Shown here: piece by piece, positions 22,590-39,168 of the stretch
Layout of the letters: each line of letters begins with the position of its first letter
How positions within the stretch are numbered: the first letter of the stretch is position 1
Source: Lichenostomus cassidix
Lineage: Eukaryota > Chordata > Aves > Passeriformes > Meliphagidae
Direction of reading: 5' to 3'
NCBI GenBank assembly: GCA_008360975.2
Contig: VLJF02000033.1
Span: 992,001-1,056,000, forward strand
DNA length: 64,000 nucleotides
Translations under genes and position numbers: made by a program
Notes under the pieces: generated by a model
Told to the model about the DNA's origin: nothing
The model's database searches: none
What the model saw: only the letters and a program-made list of their open reading frames with translations

Positions 22590-24980
22590 TTAGAAGTTAC
22601 CACTCCGTTTCCCACCACAGTGTGGCAAGGATTCTGCTGGGGAAATCCTGACACACCCAGAGCGGGCAGTAATTGATCTCTGGCTCACCTTTATCCCTGG
22701 CCTGGGTGAGGTTTGATAAGGTCAGTGATAAAGCAGCTGACGACAGGACTTTATTTATTCCTCTGATCCTGGGTTGGCTCTTTATTCTCAGCAAAAACTG
22801 GGAGCTCTTTTCCCCAAACCAGTGAGGATTCCTGACAGATTTTACTGAGTTGTAAATTAAAAATAGAATTAATCCTTTTTCCTTTTCCAGTACCTTGTGG
22901 CCAATGTGGAGTGGGTAAATCCCACAGAGTTCCCAAAGCCTTGCTGACTTGTCCCACTGTTCTTGCTATAAAATGGGACCCTCTGGCTGAGGACATTCCT
23001 GGAGGAGTTCCAAAGTGTGCAATGATTTGATTTAGCAATATTTTCACTACTGCTTTTGCAGGGAAACACTTCTAGCCACCTGGAAATTGCACCAATTAAG
23101 ACAATTATCACTCTTAATACACAGAAATTCTTTGAAGTCAATTTTCCAAAAACCTCATTGGGAATTTCCAGATTTGAGAGCCCCAACACTTTATTCACAG
23201 TATTGGGGTTATTTCTTCTACATGTGCCACACTTCTGAGTCTTTGAAGGAACAATTTCAGTTATTTTGGAATTAAATCCTGTCTTAGAACATGTCTAGAA
23301 TTTAACACTTCAGTTCACTGACAAACTCTTGCACCATGCTCAGGTTTAATAACTGGTGGAGTGATCTCTTGTCAGGAAACCAAAAATGTGTGCTCCTTTT
23401 CTCTGCGGCTGTTTTTGGCCCTGGGAGCCAAATAATTTCATTATTTTCATCCTGTTTGGTTCTCTGTTGTGCTCTGCAGTGCAGAACGGAAACTTCAGCT
23501 GGTTTTGCACTTCCTGTAGTCTTAGATCAACATGAACTCTGCTGATAACAAAGCTCTCTCTGCTCAGAGTGCACTAAGGCAAACCACACTTAGAATCCCT
23601 CCAGATCTTTACTTTTCTTTCCCTCAGTTGCAATGTCCATGTTAAAGCAACCATTTAGTCCTTCTGTGCTGAAACAACTCATGGCAGAGCAGAGCATTAG
23701 ATTAAATAACCTCATTCAGGGTGGTCAGTGCAAATCCTGCAATGCATTTTCTGTTGAAAAAAAACCCAGTTACTTCTTTCTGTGTTGTTTCCAATCTGGG
23801 TTCTCAGTCAGGCTTGCCTTTAAACATAGCTAGGCTAGAATAAACTTCTTGTGATTGTCTGGAGTGTTTCTGATTTTGGAGCCCAACAGAAGCACAGCAG
23901 GATTTTGAATTTCAAAGGTAATTTCCTGTCCCACTGTACAACAGGACCGAGCTCAGTCAGTGGCTCCTCTGGTGTCCCAAACCCTTCTGTCCCACCTGTG
24001 TCCCACAGACCTCAGGCTCTGTCCCAGAGAGAATTTTGGGATCCTGATTTAGCAGCTCCACGGCTGTGACTCCTCACTAGCAGCTGGGCCATCCTTGGCT
24101 CAGAACACTGATCTGTTCAGGAAAATTGGCAGTGACTCCTCCCTGAGCCACTGGGAATTGTGGTGGAACACCTTGGGAAAGATTTTGGCTCTCAGAAGTG
24201 AATAATTCAAAAGATCCCTGGGACCTGCCAAGCCCAGAGCCAGAATTACCAGTGTTTCCTTTTGTTTTTGGAGCACAGCCCAAGTATGATTAGCCAAATC
24301 AAAAAAATCTTTATGGGTAATTTCAAAACTCCAGATCATAATCAATAATTCCTGATCCATGCCCTGAACATGCCAAGGCAAGTCTGCAACTCCCTCACAG
24401 TTTGTCTCCTGCTCAGTTGAATTTAACCTTGGGAATTTCAAAATCCAGAACTTTAACATCAGAGAATTTCAAACCCTTTTTCCAGTAAATTTCCTCCTAA
24501 TAATGACGTTCTGGAGAGCTGGGCAGGTGCAAAAATCCATTAATTTGCCATCATTTCCCCACTTTGAATTCAATTAGATGGAAAAGGTGCTCATTTCACT
24601 GACAGTTGTGACAAAATCACCACTTCATTCCCCTTGCAGGGTGTTTAATTTGGAATAAACAGCTCCGGTGCCTACCAAAAATCCCAATTTTCCATTTCCC
24701 AGAGGCAGAAACTTCTGGTTCTCTTCACAATTTCTCTGCTCTTGCCAGGAGAAAGAGCTGGGAGGAGTCCTGGGTTTCACCTGAGGATCCCAAAGTCCAC
24801 CCTTCCACAAAATGCACTTGGATTTGCTCCCAATCTTCCTAATGAAGGTTGAAGAACTGAAACCCAAAGCAATCCTCCCCCTCCCTGGTAGCTGATTTCA
24901 TCTTTAATTGCTATCACTGTGAATTTTGTCATCTCCTGAATATTTGAGGCTTTGTTTGGGGTCAGATTTACCACTCATGA
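22590..24980 (-). mobile_element. Old ERV pol remnant (protease to integrase), left arm
   Basis: On the minus strand a protease-like stretch (24867-24625) reads FLVGTGAVYS where an active retroviral protease has Asp-Thr-Gly. An unassigned open stretch follows (24459-24100). A frameshifted integrase core then spans 23198-22751, with ILLNQIIAHFGTP, SSARGSHF (catalytic Asp changed) and GKGKRIN. Several catalytic residues and frames are gone, so it is dead. The mirror copy at 33650-36110 carries the same changes, so the insertion is older than the inverted duplication. Confidence 0.6.
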
Positions 24981-25046
24981 AATGTCAGGAGTTTCACTCT
25001 CAAAAGCAGCAGTGCTCTGGAATCGCTGCTGTTTTACTCTAACATT

Positions 25047-26253
25047 ATGACAGGCCAGCGGCAACACGGCGCCACAGCCAGGGAGGGAGGGAGGGAGGGA
25101 GGGAGGGAGACGGGAGAAGGAAGCCGCCACAGCCCCCCTGCCGCCCCCTTCATCCCCTCCATCCGCCCGCAGCGAGCCCCGAGCCCCGGCACAAGGCAGC
25201 GCGGCTCCCACCTGCGCTGGGACAGCCTCTCCGAGCTCCGCCGCAGCCTCCCCGGGCTCCGCCCGCTGCCGCCGCTCCCGGGCCGCACACACGCTCCCAC
25301 CCTGGCGCCGCTGCTGCCCCACTAAAGCCCTGCCTGCCTGCCTGGGGTCGACACCGGCGCCGGCCTTGTCCCCGCTCGCTGGCACCGAGCAGCAATGGCG
25401 CTGGGACAATCCCGAGTGACAGCACAGCCAGCCAAGGGCAGCGAGGCGCGGGCTCTGCACAGCGCACAGCCCAAGCCCCGCGCTCTCAGTGCCCCCCGGG
25501 CTGGCCGAGGCCAAAGCCGCACATGTGGAACAGCCCTGCAACGGGCCCGGGCCCAAGGCGCCATTGCTCTGCAAACAGCGACCAAGTTCTCCGCACCTCC
25601 CGGCCCCGCCTCGGCACGCAGCCCCCGGGGCAGCCCCCCGGCCCCCACGGCAGCTCCCAGCCTCCGCCAGCCGCCCTGCAACGGCCCAGGGGGAGCAGGC
25701 CAAGGGACGTGGCTGCCGGCGCCCAGGGGACGCCAGGGACAGCGGGGGCACTTCACAAGCCTTTGGTGCAAAAGAGAAAATCATCAGGAAGGAAAAAGCA
25801 ACAGCAGCACTGGCTCCAGAGCACAGGGCCACACGAGGCCATGGCACATTGCAGTGGGGTGACGCTGGCCCCATGCCAGGCACCGAGCAGAGCTGCTCTC
25901 TCACTGCCCTGCACAGCTGCAATGGGGAGAGAAAATTGAACCAAGGCTTCCTGAGTTGATAGAAGGACCTGGCTAAGAGATCCCTCATCAAACACCTTTG
26001 TGCACAAAACAGGCTCGGAACTGGATATGTGAATTGAATTTATTGCTAACAAACTCAGAGCAGGACAAAAAAAAAAATTTGACCATTTAAAACACCTTCC
26101 CCTCACCCAACAGGGATCACCTGGAATGGGGGTCACCAGGATTCTGCCCAACAGGGGTCACTGAGGATCATCCAGTGCAGATCTTCCCACTGGGGATGGA
26201 GTTGGAGCAGCAATGAAGCTCTTCCTGCACTCGGGACACTCGCAGGGCTTCCC
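25047..26253 (-). other. ZNF3 3' flank (GC-rich module flank)
   Basis: Copy of the module flank, with the ZNF3 poly(A) signal (minus AATAAA 26039-26044) and a (GGGA)n microsatellite at about 25080-25110. A 338-codon open frame on the minus strand is shared with the mirror arm but lies in very GC-rich DNA open on both strands; I do not call it a gene. Confidence 0.55.
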
Positions 26254-28333
<2,080 letters not shown>

Positions 28334-28559
28334 GCGGGGGGCCGATGCTCCCGGGGCCGCGGCAGACAAAGAGCTCCGCGCTTCTTCTGCTACTCCTTCT
28401 CTTCCTCTCTCCAACCTCTTCCTGTTCCTCCTCTTCCTCTCCCCTCCTCTTCCTGTTCCTCCTCTTCCTCTCTCCCCCTTCCCCCTCCCGCCTCCTCCTG
28501 CTCGGATCTCCGGCCTTTCTCCCGCTCCTTCCTCATCCCTCCTCCTCCTCCTCCTCCAT

Positions 28560-29059
28560 NNNNNNNNNNNNNNNNNNNNNNNNNNNNNNNNNNNNNNNNN
28601 NNNNNNNNNNNNNNNNNNNNNNNNNNNNNNNNNNNNNNNNNNNNNNNNNNNNNNNNNNNNNNNNNNNNNNNNNNNNNNNNNNNNNNNNNNNNNNNNNNNN
28701 NNNNNNNNNNNNNNNNNNNNNNNNNNNNNNNNNNNNNNNNNNNNNNNNNNNNNNNNNNNNNNNNNNNNNNNNNNNNNNNNNNNNNNNNNNNNNNNNNNNN
28801 NNNNNNNNNNNNNNNNNNNNNNNNNNNNNNNNNNNNNNNNNNNNNNNNNNNNNNNNNNNNNNNNNNNNNNNNNNNNNNNNNNNNNNNNNNNNNNNNNNNN
28901 NNNNNNNNNNNNNNNNNNNNNNNNNNNNNNNNNNNNNNNNNNNNNNNNNNNNNNNNNNNNNNNNNNNNNNNNNNNNNNNNNNNNNNNNNNNNNNNNNNNN
29001 NNNNNNNNNNNNNNNNNNNNNNNNNNNNNNNNNNNNNNNNNNNNNNNNNNNNNNNNNNN
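28560..29059. other. Assembly gap (500 N)
   Basis: Exactly 500 N, the placeholder for unknown size. It sits at the centre of the inverted repeat: ZNF3's promoter enters it from the left and a class II beta 3' end leaves it on the right. Confidence 0.98.
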
Positions 29060-29309
29060 GGGTCCCGGGGGTCGTGTCCCCCCTGCCCCGGAGCGGCTGT
29101 GCTTCTCCCGGGGCCCCCCAGCCCGGTGTCACCCCCTTTTCTCTGCCCACAGAGCTCCTGAGCCGCCGCCGGCCGCAGCCCCTCCCCGTGGCCTCGGGCC
29201 CGGCCGGGACCCCCCGCTCTGTCCCCGCGCTGATTTTGGGGGGTCGTGCGTCCCCCCAGCCCTGCTGTCACTCTGACCCCGCCCGACTGCTCCCAGTGCT
29301 CCCAGTAAA
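29060..29309 (+). pseudogene. MHC class II beta 3' end (intron 4, exon 5, 3'UTR), cut by gap
   Basis: Intron 4 end, exon 5 coding Ser-Ser-stop at 29153-29161, and an AGTAAA poly(A) variant at 29304-29309. The rest of the gene would lie in the gap, so this may belong to a complete gene that is not assembled. Confidence 0.8.
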
Positions 29310-29590
29310 GCTTCCCAGTTGGCTCCGGTCGCGTTTCTTGGGGGACACTGGGGAGGGACTTGGGGGGACCCCGCGGTGGGGCTGTGATTGGGGGGCAGAC
29401 CTGACCTGGGATGGATCGGGAATGGGGACCCCCGTGTGTCCCCAAGTGTCACCCCGCTCTGGGGGCCTTGGGAGGCAGCTGAACCCCGACACGGCATACA
29501 GCGAACCCCAAAAAAGGCGCTGAGACCCCCTGAGTCCCCAGATCCTGCAAACCCCATAGAAAAACAGCCCCGAAAAATAGCCCCGCGAAA

Positions 29591-30151
29591 ATGAGCCAAT
29601 GGGAGAAGGCGCTGAGCGATTCTGATCCAATCCGAGCTCGCGGCGCTGATGACTCTCCAGTTCCCAGGCAGACCCGCAGCGCCCAGCGCTCCCCACCCCA
29701 ACCTCACCTGCGCCCCCCCATCGCCCCCAGCGCTTCCCGCCAGGCCAATTTGGGGAGGGGGCGCGTGGGGGGCGCCCAGGCCTGGCCCGGAGCCCAGCGC
29801 TGCCCCAGCCCGACCTGCCCCGGCTCCATCCCGGCTCCTCCCGCGGCATGCGACGGCGTGGGGAAAAGGGGGGGAAAGGGTGGGCGCTGGGCTTGGGGGA
29901 GGAGGAGAAGGGATGGAGGAGGAGGAGGAGGGATGAGGAAGGAGCGGGAGAAAGGCCGGAGATCCGAGCAGGAGGAGGCGGGAGGAGGAAGGAGGAGGAG
30001 CCGCGGGAGGAAGGAGGAGGAGCCGCGGGAGGAAGGAGGAGGAGAGAGGAAGAGGAGGAGCAGGAAGAGGTTGGAGAGAGGAAGAGGAGGAGCAGCAGAA
30101 GCAGCGCGGAGCTCTTTGTGTGTCGCGGCCCCGGGAGCATCGGCGCCCCGC

Positions 30152-30160
<9 letters not shown>
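29591..30160 (+). promoter_or_regulatory. ZNF4 CCAAT/CpG promoter and exon 1
   Basis: Same layout as at 3773-4317: CCAAT boxes at about 29597 and 29628, purine-rich stretch 29900-30100, and exon 1 ending ATG CCG CAG at 30152-30160 before GTGAGG. Lies about 280 bp beyond the class II beta poly(A) signal. Confidence 0.55.
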
Positions 30161-32400
<2,240 letters not shown>

Positions 32401-33620
32401 GGGAAGCCCTGCGAGTGTCCCGAGTGCAGGAAGAGCTTCATTGCTGCTCCAACTCCATCCCCAGTGGGAAGATCTGCACTGGATGATCCTCAGTGACCCC
32501 CGTTGGGCAGAATCCTGGTGACCCCCATTCCAGGTGATCCCTGTTGGGTGAGGGGAAGGTGTTTTAAATGGTCAAATTTTTCTTTTTGTCCTGCTCTGAG
32601 TTTGTTAGCAATACATTCAATTCACATATCCAGTTCCGAGCCTGTTTTGTGCACAAAGGTGTTGGATGAGGGATCTCTTAGCCAGGTCCTTCTATCAACT
32701 CAGGAAGCCTTGGTTCAGTTTTCTCTCCCCTTGGCGGCTGTGCAGGGCAGTGAGAGAGCAGCTCTGCTGGGTGCCTGGCATGGGGCCAGCATCACCCCAC
32801 TGCAATGTGCCATGGCCTCGTGTGGCCCTGTGCTCTGGAGCCAGCGCTGCTGTTGCTTTTTCCTTGCTGATGGTTTTCTCTTTTGCAGGAAAGGCTTGTG
32901 AAGTGCCCCCGCTGTCCCTGGCGTCCCCTGGGCGCCGGCAGCCGCGTCCCTTGGCCTGCTCCCCCTGGGCCGTTGCAGGGCGGCTGGCAGAGGCTGGGAG
33001 CTGCCGTGGGGGCCGTGGGGCTGCCCCGGGGGCTGCGTGCCGAGGCGGGGCCGGGAGGTGCGGAGAACTTGGTCGCTATTTGCAGAGCAATGGCGCCTTG
33101 GGCCCGGGCCCGTTGCAGGGCTGTTCCTCATGTGCGGCTTTGGCCTCGGCCAGACCGGGGGGCACTGAGAGCGCGGGGCTTGGGCTGTGCGCTGTGCAGA
33201 GCCCGCGCCTCGCTGCCCTTGGCTGGCTGTGCTGTCACTCGGAATTGTCGCAGCGCAATTGCTGCTCGGTGCCAGCGAGCGGGGACAAGGCCGGCGCCGG
33301 TGTCGCCCCCAGGCAGGCAGGCAGGGCTTTAGTGGGGCAGCAGTGGCGCCATGGTGGGAGCGTGTGTGCGGCCCGGGAGCGGCGGCAGCGGGCGGAGCCC
33401 GGGGAGGCGGCGGCGGAGCTCGGAGAGGCTGTCCCAGCGCAGGTGGGAGCCGCGCTGCCTTGTGCCGGGGCTCGGGGCTCGCTGCGGGCGGATGGAGGGG
33501 ATGAAGGGGGCGGCAGGGGGGCTGTGGCGGCTTCCTTCTCCCGTCTCCCTCCCTCCCTCCCTCCCTCCCTCCCTGGCTGTGGCGCCGTGTTGCCGCTGGC
33601 CTGTCATAATGTTAGAGTAA
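32401..33620 (+). other. ZNF4 3' flank (GC-rich module flank)
   Basis: Mirror of 25047-26253, including a (CCCT)n microsatellite at about 33541-33574. A 337-codon open frame (32666-33679) is shared with the other arm. It has no recognisable domain and its GC-rich sequence is open in several frames. Confidence 0.55.
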
Positions 33621-33649
33621 AACAGCAGCGATTCCAGAGCACTGCTGCT

Positions 33650-36110
33650 TTTGAGAGTGAAACTCCTGACATTTCATGAGTGGTAAATCTGACCCCAAAC
33701 AAAGCCTCAAATATTCAGGAGATGACAAAATTCACAGTGATAGCAATTAAAGATGAAATCAGCTACCAGGGAGGGGGAGGATTGCTTTGGGATTCAGTTC
33801 TTCAACCTTCATTAGGAAGATTGGGAGCAAATCCAAGTGCATTTTGTGGAAGGGTGGACTTTGGGATCCTCAGGTGAAACCCAGGACTCCTCCCAGCTCT
33901 TTCTCCTGGCAAGAGCAGAGAAATTGTGAAGAGAACCAGAAGTTTCTGCCTCTGGGAAATGGAAATTTGGGATTTTTGGTAGGCACAGGAGCTGTTTATT
34001 CCAAATTAAACACCCTGCAAGGGGAATGAAGTGGTGATTTTGTCACAGCTGTCAGTGAAATGAGCACCTTTTCCATCTAATTGAATTCAAAGTGGGGAAA
34101 TGATGGCAAATTAATGGATTTTTGCACCTGCCCAGCTCTCCAGAACGTCATTATTAGGAGGAAATTTACTGGAAAAAGGGTTTGAAATTCTCTGATGTTA
34201 AAGTTCTGGATTTTGAAATTCCCAAGGTTAAATTCAACTGAGCAGGAGACAAACTGTGAGGGAGTTGCAGACTTGCCTTGGCATGATCAGGGCATGGGTC
34301 AGGAATTATTGATTATGATCTGGAGTTTTGAAATTACCCATAAAGATTTTATTGATTTGGCTAATCATACTTGGGCTGTGCTCCAAAAACAAAAGCAAAC
34401 ACTGGTAATTCTGGCTCTGGGCTTGGCAGGTCCCAGGGATCTTTTGAATTATTCACTTCTGAGAGCCAAAATCTTTCCCAAGTGGTTCCACCACAATTCC
34501 CAGTGGCTCAGGGAGGAGTCACTGCCAATTTTCCTGAACAGATCAATGATGTGAGCCAAGGATGGCCCAGCTGCTAGTGAGGAGTCACAGCCGTGGAGCT
34601 GCTAAATCAGGATCCCAAAATTCACTGTGGGACAGAGCCTGAGGTCTGTGGGACACAGGTGGGACAGAAGGGTTTGGGACACCAGAGGAGCCACTGACTG
34701 AGCTCAGTCCTGTTGTACAGTGGGACAGGAAATTACCTTTGAAATTCAAAATGCTGCTGTGCTTCTGTTGGGCTCCAAAATCAGAAACACTCCAAACAAT
34801 CACAAGAAGTTTATTCTCGCCCAGCTATGTTTAAAGGCAAGCCTGACTGAGAACCCAGATTGGAAACAACACAGAAAGAAGTAACTGGGTTTTTTTTCAA
34901 CAGAAAATGCATTGCAGGATTTGCACTGACCACCCTGAATGAGGTTATTTAATCTAATGCTCTGCTCTGCCATGAGTTGTTTCAGCACAGAAGGACTAAA
35001 TGGTTGCTTTAACATGGACATTGCAACTGAGGGAAAGAAAAGTAAAGATCTGGAGGGATTGTAAGTGTGGTTTGCCTTAGTGCACTCTGAGCAGAGAGAG
35101 CTTTGTTATCAGCAGAGTTCATGTTGATCTAAGACTACAGGAAGTGCAAAACCAGCTGAAGTCTCCGTTCTGCACTGCAGAGCACAACAGAGAACCAAAC
35201 AGGATGAAAATAATGAAATTATTTGGCTCCCAGGGCCAAAAACAGCCGCAGAGAAAAGGAGCACACATTTTTGGTTTCCTGACAAGAGATCACTCCACCA
35301 GTTATTAAACCTGAGCATGGTGCAAGAGTTTGTCAGTGAACTGAAGTGTTAAATTCTAGACATGTTCTAAGACAGGATTTAATTCCAAAATAACTGAAAT
35401 TGTTCCTTCAAAGACTCAGAAGTGTGGCACATGTAGAAGAAATAACCCCAATACTGTGAATAAAGTGTTGGGGCTCTCAAATCTGGAAATTCCCAATGAG
35501 GTTTTTGGAAAATTGACTTCAAAGAATTTCTGTGTATTAAGAGTGATAATTGTCTTAATTGGTGCAATTTCCAGGTGGCTAGAAGTGTTTCCCTGCAAAA
35601 GCAGTAGTGAAAATATTGCTAAATCAAATCATTGCACACTTTGGAACTCCTCCAGGAATGTCCTCAGCCAGAGGGTCCCATTTTATAGCAAGAACAGTGG
35701 GACAAGTCAGCAAGGCTTTGGGAACTCTGTGGGATTTACCCACTCCACATTGGCCACAAGGTACTGGAAAAGGAAAAAGGATTAATTCTATTTTTAATTT
35801 ACAACTCAGTAAAATCTGTCAGGAATCCTCACTGGTTTGGGGAAAAGAGCTCCCAGTTTTTGCTGAGAATAAAGAGCCAACCCAGGATCAGAGGAATAAA
35901 TAAAGTCCTGTCGTCAGCTGCTTTATCACTGACCTTATCAAACCTCACCTAGGCCAGGGATAAAGGTGAGCCAGAGATCAATTACTGCCCGCTCTGGGTG
36001 TGTCAGGATTTCCCCAGCAGAATCCTTGCCACACTGTGGTGGGAAACGGAGTGGTAACTTCTAAACAGGCACAGAATCTTAGAAAATTTACAGACTGATC
36101 GAGAGCAGAG
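33650..36110 (+). mobile_element. Old ERV pol remnant (protease to integrase), right arm
   Basis: Mirror copy of 22590-24980, with protease-like 33787-34029 (GTG in place of the active-site DTG), an unassigned stretch at 34195-34554, and a frameshifted integrase core at 35456-35903. It shares the inactivating changes of the left arm, with a few private differences. Inactive. Confidence 0.6.
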
Positions 36111-37079
36111 AACAGGAATTTTCAGTTCCTCTGAAGATGCTGCATGGAGCAAGGAGCTAAAAGATTAACTAGCAGAACAGGTAAAAGTGTATAAAAATGT
36201 GCACAAAGAAGGATAAATGTGAACGGAAACAGGGCAGAAATAGAGAGGAATACTTCTCTTGCTCCAGCCGGGGCTCCTGCCGGGGCTGCAGGGCAATTCC
36301 TGCTCCATCCCGGACTCATCCGCAGCTCGCAGCGCCTTCAGCTCCAGGTCACGCCGAGCCTGTTCAGGGCAGCAGAGCTTCCTTCCTGCAGCTTCTTGCT
36401 CAGCCCGTTCTCATCCGAAGGACTGTGCAAGAAAACAGCCCGGGAGTGACACAGGAAGGGGGATGAGTCTGAGTCAAATTCACTGCCCGCTTCTCGTCCG
36501 GATCACCTCCTTTCTCCCATCTCTGCACATCTCTGCAGCACCCACTGCTGCTCTCGGGGAGGGAAACACAAACGCCGTTCCTCTCACATCGCATCGCTCG
36601 TGCAGCACAGTCGGCACTGCCGGAGAGTCTCTGGAGAACCCCGGGGAGCTCAGAAACAGCCTCAGAGCAGCTGGGAGCCGCGCTGGCTTGTGCCGGGGCT
36701 CGGGGCTCGCTGCGGGCGGATGGAGGGGATGGAGGGGGCGGCAGGGGGGCTGTGGCGGCTTCGTTCTCCCGTCTCCCTCCCTCCCTCCCTCCCTCCCTGG
36801 CTGTGGCGCCGTGTTGCCGCTGGCCTGAGGCCGCTGAGGGAGCGGCTGCCCGCGGTCTCCTTGCCGCTGCTGCCTCGGCAGGAGGCGGTGCAGGAGCAGC
36901 GCTGGCTCGTCCCGCTTGCTGTCGGTAGAACAGAGATGTCTCTCCTGTCCCCGGGTCGCTGCGCTGTGGTCACCGCCGAGCTCCGCCGCCTCACGGCGCT
37001 CCGGCCGCTGCCGCTCCCGAGCCCTCACTGACCCTCCAGCAATGGCGGTACAGGGGGCGGCACCGAGGGCGGTGCTTGT

Positions 37080-37300
37080 CCCCGCTCTGGCCAGTCAGCG
37101 CACGAGAATGAGGAGTGACGGGACAATCAGCCAATGGGAGTGAGGTGGAAGAGCTCTGCACACGGCACAGAATCGCCCCAGTCGCTCCAGGCACAATCCC
37201 GGGGTTGTGGCCGAAATTTGCTTTTCGGCTCCTCAGCCCTGCAGTGTCCCAGCCCGGGCAGGAGGACAAAGAATCGCTGCTGCCCTCAACCGCCGGGAGC
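37080..37300 (+). promoter_or_regulatory. Promoter-like repeat, right arm copy (without TATA)
   Basis: Mirror of 21350-21570: CCAAT at about 37131, then the TTCGGCTCCTCAG and TGTCCCAGCCC reading. Confidence 0.35.
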
Positions 37301-37549
37301 TCGGTGTGACCTGGAGCTGCAGGTCCAGCTCGGTGTGAGCTGTGGGTGAGGCCGGGATGGAGCAGGGACTCCCCTGCAGCCCCAGCAGGAGCCCAGGCCG
37401 GAGCAGGGGATGCCTGAGAGAGACCCTGAGCCATGGGAAGCTCCTGCAGAGCCATGGAAGTGGCTGCTGGCGGGACTTGTGGGGGATCCCTGCTGGAGCA
37501 GCCTGTTCCTGAGGCATTGTGTGCTGTCGAGGGACACCAGGGTGAGGAG

Positions 37550-37780
37550 GACAGTGTCACAGCAGTTTTCACCTCCCGCCGGTACAGAGCAGCAGCGGTT
37601 CCTTGGCCTCCAGCACGGCCCGGGACATTCCAGGCCTTTTTCTCCTCCGACATTTTAAAAAAGCCGAAGGGAGATTCCTGCCGCTCAGTGTCCTCTTTAT
37701 ATAGTCTTTTGAGATCCCGCCCCCCCATTGTCATTGGCTGATTCTGCCGCCACTCCTCGTTCTCGAGCTCTGATTGGTCA
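37550..37780 (-). promoter_or_regulatory. Promoter-like repeat with TATA box, right arm copy
   Basis: Mirror of 20876-21100: plus-strand CTCTTTATATAG (TATATAAAG on the minus strand) near 37694-37705, with ATTGG motifs near 37734 and 37774. Confidence 0.4.
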
Positions 37781-38223
37781 GAACACAGCTGAGCGACAAT
37801 CCCGCCTTGTCCCCACATCGCTTTGATTTCCCACAAAAAGCCAAAATCTCCCCAAACCTCTTGAGCTGAGCGGAGGAACGGACAGGGTTTGGGCAGAAAA
37901 CTCCCAAATCGTTGTTCCCCAGGCTGGGAAGGACAAACGGAACCAAACTGATTTGGGAGCTCCCAGCAGCTCCTCTCTGCCGGCCCAGCTGAAGGCCTCG
38001 CTGGCTGCTGGAGGCTGCACGGGCAGACTGGGAGCACTGGGAGCACTGGGAAGAGGCTCTGGCTCGGCTGAAGCCCCCGGGGCAGGGGCAGCAGGGCAAG
38101 GGACACGAGGGACACAGGGATGCTTCATAAGCATTTAATAAAAAAATAAGAATATTATAAAGAATACAACAATAACAGCAACATTGGCGCTGTACATACT
38201 GATGGAGGTCACACAACAACATC

Positions 38224-38277
38224 TCACAAAATCCTCTGAGTTGGAAGAGACCCACAAGGATCAAGTCCAACTCCTAA
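38224..38277 (-). mobile_element. CR1 LINE 3' end fragment (right arm)
   Basis: Mirror of the CR1 terminus at 20388-20441. Confidence 0.6.
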
Positions 38278-38379
38278 GGGAATGTCACCTGTGGGTTCCA
38301 ATCACAACCCTGGCATTATTTTGCACTCTGCTCCCACAAAGGTCACATTACCATGGCAGCAGATGTTTCAAATCTGTAT

Positions 38380-38885
38380 CCACAGTGTTATATCAATATA
38401 TACAAGATTAGTGTATAAATACAATGTTAGAAGAACAGGTAGTTCTGTATCCACAGTATTATATCAAGATAGACAAGGTTAGTATATAAATACAATGTTA
38501 GAGGAACATGTCATTTTGTATCCAGAGTGTTACATTAATATATGCTAATATATATAAGGTCAGTGTACAAATACAGTTTTAGAAGAACATGTAGGTCTAT
38601 ACTCACAGTGTTATATTTTCATATACATGTACAAAGCTAGTGTGTAAAAACAATGTTAGAAGAACATGTAATTCTGTATCCAGAGTGTTATATTAATATA
38701 TGGTAATATATATATAAGATCAGTGTACAAATACAGTTTTAGAAGAACGTGTAGGTCTACACTCACAGTGTTATATTTTCGTATATAGATACAAGCTTAG
38801 TGTATAAATACACTGCAAGTGCTGGAAAAACATATTTGAAATCCCTTTCCATATCAATATATATATAAAAGGTCACTGTAGAAAC
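38380..38885 (-). repeat. AT-rich tandem array, right arm
   Basis: Mirror of the roughly 72-bp unit array at 19797-20296, with the same order of variant units. Confidence 0.75.
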
Positions 38886-39168
38886 ATGTAGTGCAAGAGA
38901 AACAGGAAGATTCCTGGAACGGCTCCAGAGGGACACAGGAACACCCAGCCCAGGCAGCCACAGATCAGCTTCCACATCATCTCCTCTTCCTACAGATTCA
39001 TCTCCTTGAGATCAAACACTGAGGTGACTCTGCAAAGTGCACCGAGGTGACCCTGAGAGTCAGTGCAAGGCAGGTGCTGCAGCTGAGGAAGGAAATCCCC
39101 GTGCTGGGGGGAAGAAGAGGCTAAGCTGTGAGTGCTCAGCACAGAGAAGGTAATTCCTCCATCCCCAG

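Noticed and set aside
28390..29445. Long frames spanning the N runs (also at 44442-45875 and 61338-63476)
   Set aside because: Open only because N codons are not stops.
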